NCBI GenBank assembly: GCA_020636255.1
Contig: JACJYE010000003.1
Coordinates: forward strand, 310,001 to 374,000
Length of the DNA: 64,000 bases
Source: Lewinellaceae bacterium
GTDB lineage: Bacteria; Bacteroidota; Bacteroidia; Chitinophagales; Saprospiraceae
Direction: 5' to 3'
This document shows, in pieces, positions 42,216 through 52,314 of this stretch (the first letter of the stretch is position 1; each line of letters opens with the position of its first letter). The notes under the pieces were generated by a model that worked only from the letters and a program-made list of their open reading frames with translations, was not told where the DNA came from and searched no databases. The position numbers and the translations under genes were made by a program.

Positions 42216-42240
42216 CTAAGCACTGTTCAAAAAACAAGTT
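42216..42240. repeat. short dispersed repeat, copy 2
   Basis: This 25-bp stretch containing TGTTCAAAAAACAAGTT pairs with the copy at 30882-30906 (23 of 25 positions identical). It lies in the gap between the desulfurase and IscA-type genes. Confidence 0.55.
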
Positions 42241-42380
42241 CTCCATTGGGGATTCGATATGGCTTGTCTTCCAGCTTTTCTATATCTTCCCGCCTGCGCC
42301 ACATCGCAAAATCGTCGAATTTATTTTTTGATGGTTACCAAGATAGTAACATCACAGCGATAAATCAAGTTTACCGCCGG

Positions 42381-43580
42381 CTATCCATCCAGGTTACCTT
42401 CTTTGAAAAGCTCCCATACGGGGCTCATGCCGCGTACTTTCTCTACCCCTTCCGCTACTGCCGTTATCACCTGCTCTACCTCCTCTTCGGTATTGAAACG
42501 CCCCAGGCTGAATCGCAGCGCGCTATGCGCCCAATCGGCGCTGCGCCCCATTGCTGTCAGGACATGAGAGGGTTCAATGGATGCAGAGGTACAGGCAGAA
42601 CCCGATGAAAGCGCTATGCGCTGGTTGAACGTCATCAAAACGCTTTCAGCTTCAGCATAACGAAAGGCGATGTTGCTGACATGAGGCAGGCGGTTTTCGC
42701 GGCTGCCATTAAGATGGGCTTCCTCGACCCGCCCCAGCAGAGTACTTTCCAGTTTGTCGCGAAGCCCACGGAGCCGCCGGCTTTCCTGGGGCATCTCCTG
42801 AGCGGCCAGCTCTGCCGCCTTGCCGAAGCCTACGATGGCCGGCACGTTGAGCGTTCCGGAACGCATGCCCTGTTCGTGGCCACCGCCGTCGATGATGGGC
42901 GCCACCTTTACGCGGGGGGCACGCCGGCTGATATAAAGCGCGCCGATGCCTTTGGGGCCGTACAGCTTATGCGCGGAAAAGGCCATGAGGTGTACGCCAG
43001 CCTCCCGGGGGTTGACGGGTATCTTGCCTGTAGCCTGAGTGGCGTCACTCATAAAAAGCACCCCGAACTTATCGCAAATGGCGCCGATCTCAGCAATGGG
43101 CTGGATCACACCCGTTTCATTGTTTGCCCACATAACGGACACCAGTATGGTGTCGGGCCGGATCGCAGCTTCGAGTGCGCCGAGGTTAACCAGCCCGTTC
43201 TCATCTACATCCAGATAGGTTACTTCGCCGCCCATTTTCTCGATATGGCGGCAGGTGTCCAACACAGCTTTATGTTCCGTCTTCAAAGTAATGATGTGGG
43301 AACCCTTGCGGCGGTACAGTTCAAAAACGCCCTTGATCGCCAGGTTGTCCGACTCGGTAGCTCCTGATGTAAAGACCAGTTCCCGGGTTTCCGCACCTAT
43401 GAGCAGAGCCACCTGCTCGCGGGCCTGCTTCACGGCTTCTTCCGCCATCCAACCAAACGGGTGGTTTCGGCTGGCCGCATTACCGGGCATCTCAAAAAAA
43501 TACGGCAACATCACTTCAAGGGCCCTGGGGTCGCAGGGCGTCGTAGCATTATTGTCGAGATAGATCAGTGGAGCGGGCAT
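42381..43580 (-). CDS. iscS: cysteine desulfurase (NifS/IscS family)
   Basis: This 399-residue PLP enzyme converts cysteine to alanine plus a persulfide. The PLP lysine is in MAFSAHKLYGPKGIGALY. The catalytic Cys is in the flexible loop SSGSACTSASIEPSHVL. Other family landmarks are YLDNNATTPCDPRALEVMLP at the start and RSGTLNVPAIVGFGKA. It pairs with the adjacent IscA-type carrier. No iscU is visible in the window, and subtype (IscS or a group II/SufS-like enzyme) is judged as IscS/NifS from the loop length. Confidence 0.9.
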   Translation of the reverse strand: MPAPLIYLDNNATTPCDPRALEVMLPYFFEMPGNAASRNHPFGWMAEEAVKQAREQVALLIGAETRELVFTSGATESDNLAIKGVFELYRRKGSHIITLKTEHKAVLDTCRHIEKMGGEVTYLDVDENGLVNLGALEAAIRPDTILVSVMWANNETGVIQPIAEIGAICDKFGVLFMSDATQATGKIPVNPREAGVHLMAFSAHKLYGPKGIGALYISRRAPRVKVAPIIDGGGHEQGMRSGTLNVPAIVGFGKAAELAAQEMPQESRRLRGLRDKLESTLLGRVEEAHLNGSRENRLPHVSNIAFRYAEAESVLMTFNQRIALSSGSACTSASIEPSHVLTAMGRSADWAHSALRFSLGRFNTEEEVEQVITAVAEGVEKVRGMSPVWELFKEGNLDG

Positions 43581-43631
43581 GTTTTGGTTTTGTAGAATTC
43601 AACAACAGCATGGGCCGCAGGGTTTTCCGGA

Positions 43632-44942
43632 TCAATCCAGCAGCTTCTCCAATTGGTTGCCTCTCGACCCTTTAATGAGAATGTGGTATCCCCGGTAACC
43701 CTGAGCATCAAACCATGATTTCAGCGCCGCTACGTCGTCGAAATGGCGGCAGCCTACTATTTCTGCTGCGTTCCTGAATTCTTTCCCGACGAAGGCCACT
43801 TCGCGGAAGTGCTGTGAAGTGGCCAGCAGTGCTATCGCCTCGTGTTCGGCCCGGCTTTCAGCGCCCAATTCCAGCATTTCCCCGATGATGGCGAGCTTGG
43901 GGCCGCCGTCCATGCTCCGGAAGGCCAGCAGGGCTTCCCGCATACTGGTCGGGTTGGCGTTATAAGCGTCCATTATCAGCGTATTACCGTTGTAGGTGCG
44001 TATCTGTGAGCGGTTGTTCCCAGGCGTATACCCTTCGATAGCGGCGGCGATCTTTTCGTCGGGCACTTTGAAATACTTACCCAGTGTGATGGCCGTCATG
44101 ATGTTGCTGAAGTTGAAAGCCCCGGGCAGGCGGCTGCGCACTTCCACCAGTTGGCCCTGCCGCCCCAGAAAAGCTGCCGATACAAAGGGTTGAGTGGCCA
44201 GCAGTTTGGCCTCGAAATCCGGTTCCGTCGGGCTAGGGGTTTCGCTCCTGCGGTAGAATACTTTTTTTTCCGCCGGTGCGGCCAGTTCTTCCAGGAAGGG
44301 CTCGTCGCGGTTGATGAAAACCGTACCGCCGGCCTGTGCAAGGTATCGGTAGAGTTCCGATTTGCCCTTTTTTACGCCTTCTATACCGCCAAACCCTTCC
44401 AGGTGTGCCTTGCCGATATTGGTGATCAGGCCGTGGGTCGGTTCAGTGATGCGGCACAGCATATCGATCTCCCCCTGATGGTTCGCCCCCATTTCAATAA
44501 CCGCAACTTCAATGCCCGTGGGCATGGCGAGCAACGTCAGTGGCAATCCGATATGGTTATTGAGATTGCCCTGGGTATAATGCAGCCGGTAATGGCTACC
44601 CAGCACGGCGGCAGACAGTTCTTTAGTCGTCGTTTTACCGTTGCTGCCGGTAATGCCGATCACCGGGATATCGAACTGCCGCCGGTGGTGGCGCGCCAGT
44701 GCCTGAAGGGTAGTAAGGACATCTTCAACCAGCAGGAAACGCCCGCCGGGACGGGCGAGGGTAGGTTCGTCGACGACCGCATAGGCAGCGCCGGCCTCCA
44801 GGGCCCCGGCAGCGAACTGGTTGCCGTCGAAACGCCCGCCCCGAAGGGCAAAGAACAGGCTTCCTTCGCGTACGGCACGGGAATCTGTCACCACTTCAGG
44901 GTGCTGCAGGTATATTTCGTATAGCCGTTGGGTGTCCATCAT
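43632..44942 (-). CDS. murF: UDP-N-acetylmuramoyl-tripeptide--D-alanyl-D-alanine ligase
   Basis: This 436-residue Mur ligase adds D-Ala-D-Ala to the peptidoglycan precursor. The start is set at ATG 44942 or the adjacent 44939 (MDTQRLYEIYL); a further ATG at 44978 would extend it across the upstream terminator. Motifs are the P-loop GITGSNGKTTTKEL, then VIEMGANHQGEIDMLC, and the C-terminal domain entry DAYNANPTSMREALLAF. It follows gldJ, a gldJ-murF neighbourhood that is common in gliding Bacteroidota. Confidence 0.93.
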   Translation of the reverse strand: MMDTQRLYEIYLQHPEVVTDSRAVREGSLFFALRGGRFDGNQFAAGALEAGAAYAVVDEPTLARPGGRFLLVEDVLTTLQALARHHRRQFDIPVIGITGSNGKTTTKELSAAVLGSHYRLHYTQGNLNNHIGLPLTLLAMPTGIEVAVIEMGANHQGEIDMLCRITEPTHGLITNIGKAHLEGFGGIEGVKKGKSELYRYLAQAGGTVFINRDEPFLEELAAPAEKKVFYRRSETPSPTEPDFEAKLLATQPFVSAAFLGRQGQLVEVRSRLPGAFNFSNIMTAITLGKYFKVPDEKIAAAIEGYTPGNNRSQIRTYNGNTLIMDAYNANPTSMREALLAFRSMDGGPKLAIIGEMLELGAESRAEHEAIALLATSQHFREVAFVGKEFRNAAEIVGCRHFDDVAALKSWFDAQGYRGYHILIKGSRGNQLEKLLD

Positions 44943-44961
44943 AGCTGGGATCTTTTTCCAT

Positions 44962-44987
44962 AGAAAAAGCCCCCACAAGGTGGAGGC
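44962..44987 (-). terminator. terminator between gldJ and murF
   Basis: On the minus strand GCCTCCAC (44987-44980) pairs with GTGGGGGC (44976-44969), with one G-T pair, and is followed by TTTTTCTA. It lies between the gldJ stop (45034) and the murF start (44942). Confidence 0.7.
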
Positions 44988-45033
44988 TTTCCCTTATCTC
45001 ATTGATGTGTTTCCCGATCCATTCGGGTGGGAA

Positions 45034-46536
45034 TTAGTACTTTCTTCTTTCACCGCGCTTACGCTTGGTGCGGAACTGGTTGCCGCCGACATCATCGTTG
45101 CCGCTGGGCGAGCCGGTGCGGGTCATGGCGCAGCGGAAGCCGATTGTGCGGGAAGACTTGTCTTCATCCAGGAAACGGCGGGCGCCCGGCGACAGCCAGA
45201 AAGCGCGGTCGGCCCAGGAACCTCCTTTGTATACGCGCGAGTGGTCGTTGATGAGGGTGTGCTTGCCATAATCGTAGTAGGCCTGCGATTGCTTGTCGCC
45301 GTCCAGGTAGTTGTACACCTGGCCCGTTTTATAGTTATCACGGGTAGCGGCTTCCTCATCTGTTACATAGGTATAGCGGAGGCGGCCAAGGCTGTCCTTC
45401 TCAACAGGGCGGCCGTCTTCATCCAGTTCTTTTTTCGTGAACTCACCACCACGGTAGGGGTTGAGGTCCTGGTTTTGTACGTCACTCAGGGTCGAGCTGG
45501 TCAGCGGGCGGTAGAGGTCGAGCACCCATTCGTTGACGTTGCCGGCCATATTGTAGAGGCCGAAGTCATTGGGCAGGAAGGACCGGACCGGAGCAGGGAT
45601 GTGGGCATCGTCGTTCAGCTTGCCTGCCATACCCATGTAGTCACCGGCGCCGCGCTTAAAGTTGGCCAATATCTCACCCTGGTATTTATCGCGCTTTTGA
45701 TAGCGTACGGTGTTGCCATCCCAGGGATAAAAACGGCGGTCGGAGATGCGCTCGTCTTTTTCTGAAGTTTGGTTGCCCTGAAGCGCCAGAGCAGCGTATT
45801 CCCACTCTGCTTCCGTCGGCAAACGGTACTCCGGCAGAAGGATGCCATCCTCAAAACGGACGGGGCGTTCGCCGCCGGTGCGCAGGTCTTTCAGGTTCTT
45901 GCGCACGTCGCCCTGATACTGGCCTACGAGGTATGCGTCGGTGTTGAAGTTGTCCTCATCCTTTTGTTCGGTATTGGGGTTGAGGATGCCCTTGTCGATG
46001 AGCAGCATCTCGTTCACCCGGTCGGTACGCCATTTGGCATACTCCGTAGCCTGAACCCAGCTCACACCCACCACGGGATAATCATCGTAGGACGGGTGGC
46101 GGAAGTAGGTTTCCACGAAAGGCTCGTTATAAGCCAATTCTTCGCGCCATACCAGGGTATCCGGCAGGGCATCGCGGTAAACCTCGGGATAGGATTCGCC
46201 GAAAACCCGCTGTATCCAGTACAGATATTCGCGGTAGTCGATATTCGACACTTCCGTTTCATCCATGTAGAAGGAAGAAACCGTGACGCGGCGGGCTATG
46301 TTGTTCCAGTCATAGGTAACATCCTGCTCGGTCAGGCCCATGGCAAAGGTACCGCCTTCGATCAATACCAGATTGGGGCCGGCGATCTGGCCTTCGTAAT
46401 CCAGTTTTTCAAAGCCACCCCACTTGGTGTCGTTATACTTCCAGCCGGTAGAGGCTGAACGTTCCTTGCTGCTGCAGGAACTAAGTATGAGTGCTGCTCC
46501 TAACAGGATGGTACCAAACTTCAGCAGATTTTTCAT
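45034..46536 (-). CDS. gldJ: gliding motility lipoprotein GldJ
   Basis: This roughly 500-residue lipoprotein starts at ATG 46536 (MKNLLKFGTILLG), giving the lipobox LILSSCSSKE. The body is a formylglycine-generating-enzyme-like (SUMF1) domain: LVLIEGGTFAMGLTEQDVTY, DETEVSNIDYREYLYWI, RLPTEAEWEYAALALQG, YNMAGNVNEWVLDLYRP and IGFRCAMTRTG. GldJ is an essential structural part of the gliding and T9SS machinery and is thought to stabilise other Gld proteins. A longer open frame to 46593 lacks a signal. A TATATTTG promoter box lies 31 bp upstream of the start. Confidence 0.93.
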   Translation of the reverse strand: MKNLLKFGTILLGAALILSSCSSKERSASTGWKYNDTKWGGFEKLDYEGQIAGPNLVLIEGGTFAMGLTEQDVTYDWNNIARRVTVSSFYMDETEVSNIDYREYLYWIQRVFGESYPEVYRDALPDTLVWREELAYNEPFVETYFRHPSYDDYPVVGVSWVQATEYAKWRTDRVNEMLLIDKGILNPNTEQKDEDNFNTDAYLVGQYQGDVRKNLKDLRTGGERPVRFEDGILLPEYRLPTEAEWEYAALALQGNQTSEKDERISDRRFYPWDGNTVRYQKRDKYQGEILANFKRGAGDYMGMAGKLNDDAHIPAPVRSFLPNDFGLYNMAGNVNEWVLDLYRPLTSSTLSDVQNQDLNPYRGGEFTKKELDEDGRPVEKDSLGRLRYTYVTDEEAATRDNYKTGQVYNYLDGDKQSQAYYDYGKHTLINDHSRVYKGGSWADRAFWLSPGARRFLDEDKSSRTIGFRCAMTRTGSPSGNDDVGGNQFRTKRKRGERRKY

Positions 46537-46566
46537 TGTAGGAGTTTGTTTTTGAGAATCGACCAA

Positions 46567-46574
46567 CAAATATA
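46567..46574 (-). promoter_or_regulatory. -7 box of gldJ (TATATTTG)
   Basis: On the minus strand TATATTTG fits TAnnTTTG exactly, about 30 bp before the gldJ ATG. A weak -33 candidate (TTA instead of TTG) lies 18 bp upstream of it. The same octamer precedes porV at a similar distance. Confidence 0.5.
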
Positions 46575-46929
46575 GACAATAATGCATCTTCATAACTTCC
46601 GTAGCGCCCTAGGGCTATGCTTTTTCCCGGCTTTAACACATTGGCTACCGCACGGGAAGTGAACAAATAGGTAAAAAGTGAGGAAAACGTACAAGGCCGG
46701 CCTGCTTCCGAACGCCATCATTCGCCCCTTATGGCGGCGGCACCGTGCAGAAAACCACCTCTGTTCAGAAGCGGCCCGCACATAAAACCGCCTTCCCAGA
46801 CGAGGGGAAAGCCCGGATAAACCGGAGGGCATTCAGTGTTGGCTTCGCACAATTGCCCCAAAAAGAGCAAAAGGCGTCGGAGATTTAGTGTGAAATCAAT
46901 TGTGGCGAGCCACAGTTTTCCTTCAAAAA
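46575..46929. other. 355-bp intergenic region without a gene
   Basis: Between the gldJ promoter and the end of the PorP/SprF-like gene I see only short, low-quality frames on both strands, a GCCCTAGGGC palindrome near 46610, and no RNA gene or repeat. Confidence 0.4.
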
Positions 46930-47952
46930 TTAATTGAACATCTTAAAACAATCATTGTAGCGCGCGGACTTTTGCCGTCTTCTGGCTTCTGCGCTGTCGT
47001 CGAAGTTTATGGACAACGACAACTCATGAGATCCGCCGCTACGCTGCAAATTTAATCTACTCAACGTAAAATCGAAACTATAACCCAATCTAAATATTCC
47101 ATAACGCACTCCGGCAAGGGCTATAGCGGCGTCAACGTTGTTGATCGTGTGCCTGTACCAGGCTCCGGCGAAAAATTTGCCGAGGCCAAAATACGCACCG
47201 CCGTTGACTTGAGCAAATTCTCCCTGCTTCATTATTAGCAGGTTCGGTGATATGAACGCCTCGCCCCTGCGATTATTGCCCGTTTGGAGTGGGATTTCGA
47301 CGCCGCCGTGCAAAGTAATTCTGAGTGGGATACCCACACCCAGGTTGTTGTTGACTTCCAGCAGGCTTTCATCGGGGCTGTTGAGGTGCTGCAGCGACAG
47401 GCCGCCATAGGCCCGTTGCCCATAGGCGAGGATGCCGGCCCCGATATCGAACATCGACCTGTTGAGGTTGTCGGGGGGCAGGTCTTCGGATGGCAGCGGC
47501 CCCCCCGGCCCCGTAGGCCCTTCGATGGGGTCGATCTGGTCGGGCAGGATAAGCAGGTCCCAGTCGAGCCGGCGCTGGATCAGGCCTGCCTGTATGCCGA
47601 AACGGATCGCCAGATCGCGGTTTACCTGTACGCGGTAACCGTAAATGGCCGAAAAGCGCGTTGTGGAGTAAATGCCGTTTCCTTCGTCATCGCCCATAAC
47701 CATAATGCCCAGGCCACTGTTCAAAGATTCGATAGATTGCTCGTAGGAGACGGAATAGGTATCATAGCCACCCTGGTAAGGCGACCACTGGTTGCGGTAG
47801 TTCACCGTTACTCGTGGCGACAGGGTCGTACCGGCAAAAGCAGGGTTGATCTGCAAGGGTGCTGCAAAGAACTGGCTATATACCGGGTCCTGGCCTTTTA
47901 AAAAAGTACAGGCGGCTATTCCCCAAAAAATTACAAGCAAATATCTGGCCAT
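46930..47952 (-). CDS. PorP/SprF-family T9SS outer-membrane protein
   Basis: This 340-residue protein starts with a signal peptide and then the family hallmark DPVYSQFFAAPLQINPAFAG, followed by PRVTVNYRNQWSPYQGGYDT. The barrel segments include LRITLHGGVEIPL and YGIFRLGYSFDFTLSRLNL, with the closing LQRSGGSHELSLSINFD. PorP/SprF proteins work with adhesin substrates or act as T9SS-associated outer-membrane components. The gene lies between gldJ and the divergent porU. The C-terminal tail is rich in Arg/Lys. Confidence 0.92.
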   Translation of the reverse strand: MARYLLVIFWGIAACTFLKGQDPVYSQFFAAPLQINPAFAGTTLSPRVTVNYRNQWSPYQGGYDTYSVSYEQSIESLNSGLGIMVMGDDEGNGIYSTTRFSAIYGYRVQVNRDLAIRFGIQAGLIQRRLDWDLLILPDQIDPIEGPTGPGGPLPSEDLPPDNLNRSMFDIGAGILAYGQRAYGGLSLQHLNSPDESLLEVNNNLGVGIPLRITLHGGVEIPLQTGNNRRGEAFISPNLLIMKQGEFAQVNGGAYFGLGKFFAGAWYRHTINNVDAAIALAGVRYGIFRLGYSFDFTLSRLNLQRSGGSHELSLSINFDDSAEARRRQKSARYNDCFKMFN

Positions 47953-48248
47953 AGGCTAATGCAGTTCGCAGTGTAAAATATAAAATACCGAATGTAAGGT
48001 GTAAAAGTGAGCGGTGTAGCCGTACTTTTGCAATAGATGTTACAAACCGAACATTTGGCCAATGCGGTTCCGCACCGCTGCGTTTGTATGTCCAGCCGAC
48101 ATTTTGGCCGTTCATAACGGACAATACAGCCAGGGCCTTAACGTTTTGATAACGGTTTTTCTGACTGGCCCATCCAACTTTTGGCCGGACTTGGAAATTT
48201 TTAAAAAATACGCTCTCAACCGTATTTTATTTCAAACTCGTGCAAGAT

Positions 48249-51200
48249 ATGAAGAAATTTGTTGCCGCAATCGCCTTATTGCTGAATATCGGATGGGCAG
48301 CAGCCCAGTCACCCACCTTTATCCGGCACCAGTTCAACTGGGAAAAAGAACCCGAAGCTTTAACCCTGGGCAATGAACAGGCCGAACGTTGGGTATTCAA
48401 AGGTTCAGTGAGCAGCTCCGAACACCCCGGGCTCAGCTTCTTTATCAAGCGATTCCCGGTAGAACGCTACGGCACACTTGAAGTGGACGTATTGGAGGCC
48501 CGTTATGAGCCCATTGAACTGAGCCTTCTGGCCCAGGATGCTTCCTATTTGAGCGAAGCTCTCCAATTCGAAACCCATGTCGAGCGGGAACGCCAGAGCT
48601 ATTACGGCAAGGTCGCCTTCTGCCCCATCGTCCGTCGCGGCGGCCGCTATGAACGCCTTCAGGAAGTGAGCCTGCGCATCAGGCTACGGCCCCAGCCCGA
48701 GGTCAGCTTTCGCGACCCCGACGATACCAATGAATCTGTGCTGAAAGACGGCGACATCTACAAGATCGCCGTGAACCGCAACGGTGTCTACAAGCTCACT
48801 TACAGTTTCCTGAAAGACGAGCTGGGCATGAACATCGACAATATCGACCCGCGCCAGATCAAACTCTACGGCAATGGCGGGGGGGTGCTGCCCTTTTTTG
48901 CCGGCGCCGAGCGCACCGACGACCTTCGGGAAAACGCCATCCGCATCTCCGGTGAAGAAGACGGCCGCTTCGACCCCGGCGACTACATCCTTTTCTATGG
49001 CGAAGGCCCCGACAAATGGCTGTTCAACGAAAGCGAGCAGGCCTTCATCCTGCAGAAGAACATCTACGATACGCACAATTACTACTTCCTGAAGGCCAGC
49101 CCCGGCAACGGCGCCCGGGTAGTGCAGGCGTCCGCTCCGGGCACTGCTGCGGCTACGTCCACTTCTTTCGACGACTACGCCCGTCTGGAAAAAGACGAGG
49201 TGAACCTGATGTACGAATGGGAAAAGTCACAAGGTTCCGGCCAAAGCTGGTACGGCGACCATTTTAAAGTGGCCCGGCAGTACAGTTACAACAACGCTTT
49301 TTCCTTTCCCAACCTGCAAACCAGCGAGCCGGCCCTTCTCCGGGCATCTATGGCGCTGCGGTCGCGTATAGGCTCCAGGTTCTATGTAGATCTGGCAGGG
49401 GAAACGATACAGAGCAACAGTGCCAGTTCCGTGTCGTCGATCGGCAGCAGCGAAGACAATACCCGGCCTTACGCCAGCCGGGCCACGCTCAGCGACACGG
49501 TGTTGCTGAATAACGCATCTATCAGTTTTACGGTGCGTTATCCCTATCCTCAGGGCGCCGGCGATGAAAGCGAAGGCTGGCTCGACTATGTACAGTTCAA
49601 CGTGCGGCGCGCTTTGCGCATGGAGGGCACGCAGATGGCCTTCCGCGACAAGCGAAGCCTGGCGGCGCCGGCCACTACCTTCCGGCTGGATGGCGCCGCT
49701 CAGGGGCTCCTGGCCTGGGACATAACCGACCCGCTATCGCCAGAACAGGTGCCCGCCGAGTTAAGCGGGCAGCAGCTGAGCTTCAGGGCCAATACTGAGG
49801 TGCTGCGCGAATTCGTCGCTTTCTATCCCAATGGCGAGCTGCTTAAGGCGGAAGCCATAGGAAAGATCCCCAACCAAAACCTCCACGCCATAGACAATGT
49901 GGGTTTCGTGATCATCACCCATGAAGACTTCATGCAGGAAGCCCAGCGCCTTGCGCAGCACCGGGCGAACCACGACGGCCTGACGGTGGAAGTGGTGGAG
50001 ATCGGGCAGGTATATAACGAATTCGCTTCCGGCAGAACCGACCCTACTGCGATCCGTGATTTTGCCCGTATGCTCTATCAGCGCACCGAACAGTTCCGGT
50101 ACCTGCTACTATTCGGCGACGGCACTTTTGATGCCCGCGGCCTCTACGGCCTGGGCGGCAATTTCATCCCTACTTACCAGAAGGAATCGTACAACCCGGT
50201 AGAGGCCTACCCTACCGATGACTATTACGCCTTGCTGGATTCTCCGAACGCTTCCGACCCCCTCGACGGCAGCCTCAGCATCTCTGTTGGCCGCCTGCCG
50301 GTAAAAACGGCAGACGAGGCCGCCGTGGCCGTTGATAAGATCATCCACTATGACAGTAGTGAGGACGTGCTGGGCGACTGGCGCAACCGCCTCGTTTTTG
50401 TAGGCGACGACAACGACCGCAGCCCAGGCTTCTCCGACATCGACCACTACGAAGATGCCGACGACATCGCCGAGGCGCTCAACGATACGATCCGCCAGCT
50501 CAACCTGGAAAAGATATACCTGGATGCCTTTCCACAGGAATCGACCCCTGGCGGCGAACGCATCCCTCAGGCCACCGAACAGCTCAACAAGGCCATTTAT
50601 AAAGGAGCGCTGGCCGTCACTTACCTTGGCCACGGGGGCCCTAAAGGCTGGGCGCAGGAACGGGTGCTCAACATCACCGATATTCTGAGCTGGAACAATT
50701 ACGGGCAGATGCCTATTTTCATCACCGCAACCTGTTCTTTCACGGGTTATGACGACCCCACTTTTACCACGGCGGGGGAAGAGGCATTCCTCAACCCCAA
50801 AGGCGGAGCTATCGCCCTGATGACCACCGTTCGGGCCGTTTATGCTTCTTCCAATGTGCGCATGACCGAAAATGCGCTGGACTACATGTTCGTGAGAAAT
50901 AGCAGCGGCAATGTCCCCACCATCGGGGAAGCTTTCCAGCGCGGGAAAAACGACGTCAGCGGCAACTTTAACATCAACAACTCCCGGAAGTTCGCGCTGA
51001 TCGGCGACCCATCTATGAAAATCGCATTGCCAAAATACAAGGTTACTACGACGCATATCGACAGCGAAGCGGTGAGCCCGCAACAGCCCGACACGCTGCG
51101 CGCGCTGCAGAAGGTAACGATCGAAGGCGAAGTGCAGGGGCTCGACGGCAATTTGCTGTCCGGGTTTAACGGCATTATCTACCCCACAATATTTGACAAG

Positions 51201-52142
51201 GCCCAACAGGTGGCCACGCTTGGACAGGGGTCCAATAAAGTATACAACTACCGCATTCAAAAGAATGTGCTGTTCCGGGGGCGGGCATCTGTTACCAACG
51301 GCCGCTTCCGCTTCACTTTCGTCGTGCCCAGAGACATCAACTATCAGTACGGATTTGGCAAGATCAGCTACTACGCTTCCGACGGGGCTACCCTGGAGGA
51401 TGCTGCCGGAAGCTATGAGAACATCATCATCGGTGGCACCGACCCCAATGCACTTGCCGATGATACCGGGCCAAAGGTCGAAGTATATATGAATACGGAA
51501 GATTTCGTATTCGGCGGCATTACCAATGCCAACCCTACCCTGCTGGCCGTATTGGAAGATGACAATGGCATCAACGTAGTTGGCAACAGCATTGGGCACG
51601 ACCTGGAAGGCGTGCTCAACGGCAACACACAGAACACCTATCTGCTCAACGATTTCTACGAATCTGAGCTGGACGATTACACAAGGGGAAAGGTGCGTTA
51701 TCCCCTGTCGAGCCTGCCTGAAGGAAGGCATACCATCCGCGTGAAAGCCTGGGACGTGGCCAACAACTCTGCCGAAGGGTATACCGAATTTGTGGTGGCG
51801 GCTTCAGAAGAAGTCGCATTGGAGCACGTGCTCAATTACCCCAACCCATTCACTGGCCATACCTGTTTCCAGTTCGACCACAACCTGGCCAATCAGGAGC
51901 TGGAAGTGATGGTTCAGGTTTTCACCATATCCGGCCGGCTGGTCAAGACCATCCAGGCCAACATCTTCAGCGACGGTGCTTTGCGGCGTGATGACTGTAT
52001 CGAATGGGACGGGCGCGACGACTACGGTGGCCAGTTGGGGCGTGGTGTCTATTTATATAAGGTAAAGGTGCGGGCCGCCAACGTCGGCAACACCGTGTTG
52101 AGTGGAGAAAGCGAATTTGAAAAATTGGTCATCCTAAAATAA
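48249..52142 (+). CDS. porU: T9SS sortase PorU (C25 family peptidase)
   Basis: This roughly 1297-residue protein has a signal peptide ending GWAAAQ. The gingipain-like C25 domain (about residues 545-910) has the catalytic His in VTYLGHGGPKGWAQE and Cys in FITATCSFTGYDDP. A C-terminal T9SS domain ends the protein: NYPNPFTGHTCFQFDHNL, QVFTISGRLVKTIQA, YGGQLGRGVYLYKVKV. PorU removes the C-terminal signal of T9SS cargo and transfers the cargo to A-LPS, acting with PorV. The start is ATG 48249 (MKKFVAAIALL); a GTG at 48240 is also in frame. The gene is 209 bp upstream of porV and divergent from the PorP/SprF-like gene. Confidence 0.94.
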   Translation: MKKFVAAIALLLNIGWAAAQSPTFIRHQFNWEKEPEALTLGNEQAERWVFKGSVSSSEHPGLSFFIKRFPVERYGTLEVDVLEARYEPIELSLLAQDASYLSEALQFETHVERERQSYYGKVAFCPIVRRGGRYERLQEVSLRIRLRPQPEVSFRDPDDTNESVLKDGDIYKIAVNRNGVYKLTYSFLKDELGMNIDNIDPRQIKLYGNGGGVLPFFAGAERTDDLRENAIRISGEEDGRFDPGDYILFYGEGPDKWLFNESEQAFILQKNIYDTHNYYFLKASPGNGARVVQASAPGTAAATSTSFDDYARLEKDEVNLMYEWEKSQGSGQSWYGDHFKVARQYSYNNAFSFPNLQTSEPALLRASMALRSRIGSRFYVDLAGETIQSNSASSVSSIGSSEDNTRPYASRATLSDTVLLNNASISFTVRYPYPQGAGDESEGWLDYVQFNVRRALRMEGTQMAFRDKRSLAAPATTFRLDGAAQGLLAWDITDPLSPEQVPAELSGQQLSFRANTEVLREFVAFYPNGELLKAEAIGKIPNQNLHAIDNVGFVIITHEDFMQEAQRLAQHRANHDGLTVEVVEIGQVYNEFASGRTDPTAIRDFARMLYQRTEQFRYLLLFGDGTFDARGLYGLGGNFIPTYQKESYNPVEAYPTDDYYALLDSPNASDPLDGSLSISVGRLPVKTADEAAVAVDKIIHYDSSEDVLGDWRNRLVFVGDDNDRSPGFSDIDHYEDADDIAEALNDTIRQLNLEKIYLDAFPQESTPGGERIPQATEQLNKAIYKGALAVTYLGHGGPKGWAQERVLNITDILSWNNYGQMPIFITATCSFTGYDDPTFTTAGEEAFLNPKGGAIALMTTVRAVYASSNVRMTENALDYMFVRNSSGNVPTIGEAFQRGKNDVSGNFNINNSRKFALIGDPSMKIALPKYKVTTTHIDSEAVSPQQPDTLRALQKVTIEGEVQGLDGNLLSGFNGIIYPTIFDKAQQVATLGQGSNKVYNYRIQKNVLFRGRASVTNGRFRFTFVVPRDINYQYGFGKISYYASDGATLEDAAGSYENIIIGGTDPNALADDTGPKVEVYMNTEDFVFGGITNANPTLLAVLEDDNGINVVGNSIGHDLEGVLNGNTQNTYLLNDFYESELDDYTRGKVRYPLSSLPEGRHTIRVKAWDVANNSAEGYTEFVVAASEEVALEHVLNYPNPFTGHTCFQFDHNLANQELEVMVQVFTISGRLVKTIQANIFSDGALRRDDCIEWDGRDDYGGQLGRGVYLYKVKVRAANVGNTVLSGESEFEKLVILK

Positions 52143-52314
52143 GATGCCGGTTTTTGCGTATTGATAAAAGTAGCGGAAAATGGCTACCTCTCCACGGGAT
52201 GCAAATGTAGCTGACGGGCGGGTGAAACCAAATTTCCCGCTTTTCGTACAATCCTAACACCACGGCACCCCCACCCGGCTAACAGGAGTTAATCGTGAAT
52301 TTGAATTCAAATAG

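Noticed and set aside
46590..46832. An 80-codon frame between gldJ and the PorP/SprF-like gene
   Set aside because: It is rich in Arg and low-complexity, overlaps the gldJ promoter region and has no family similarity.
50109..51731. A 540-codon open frame on the minus strand inside porU
   Set aside because: It is antisense to the conserved PorU peptidase domain, has no signature and is explained by third-position GC bias.
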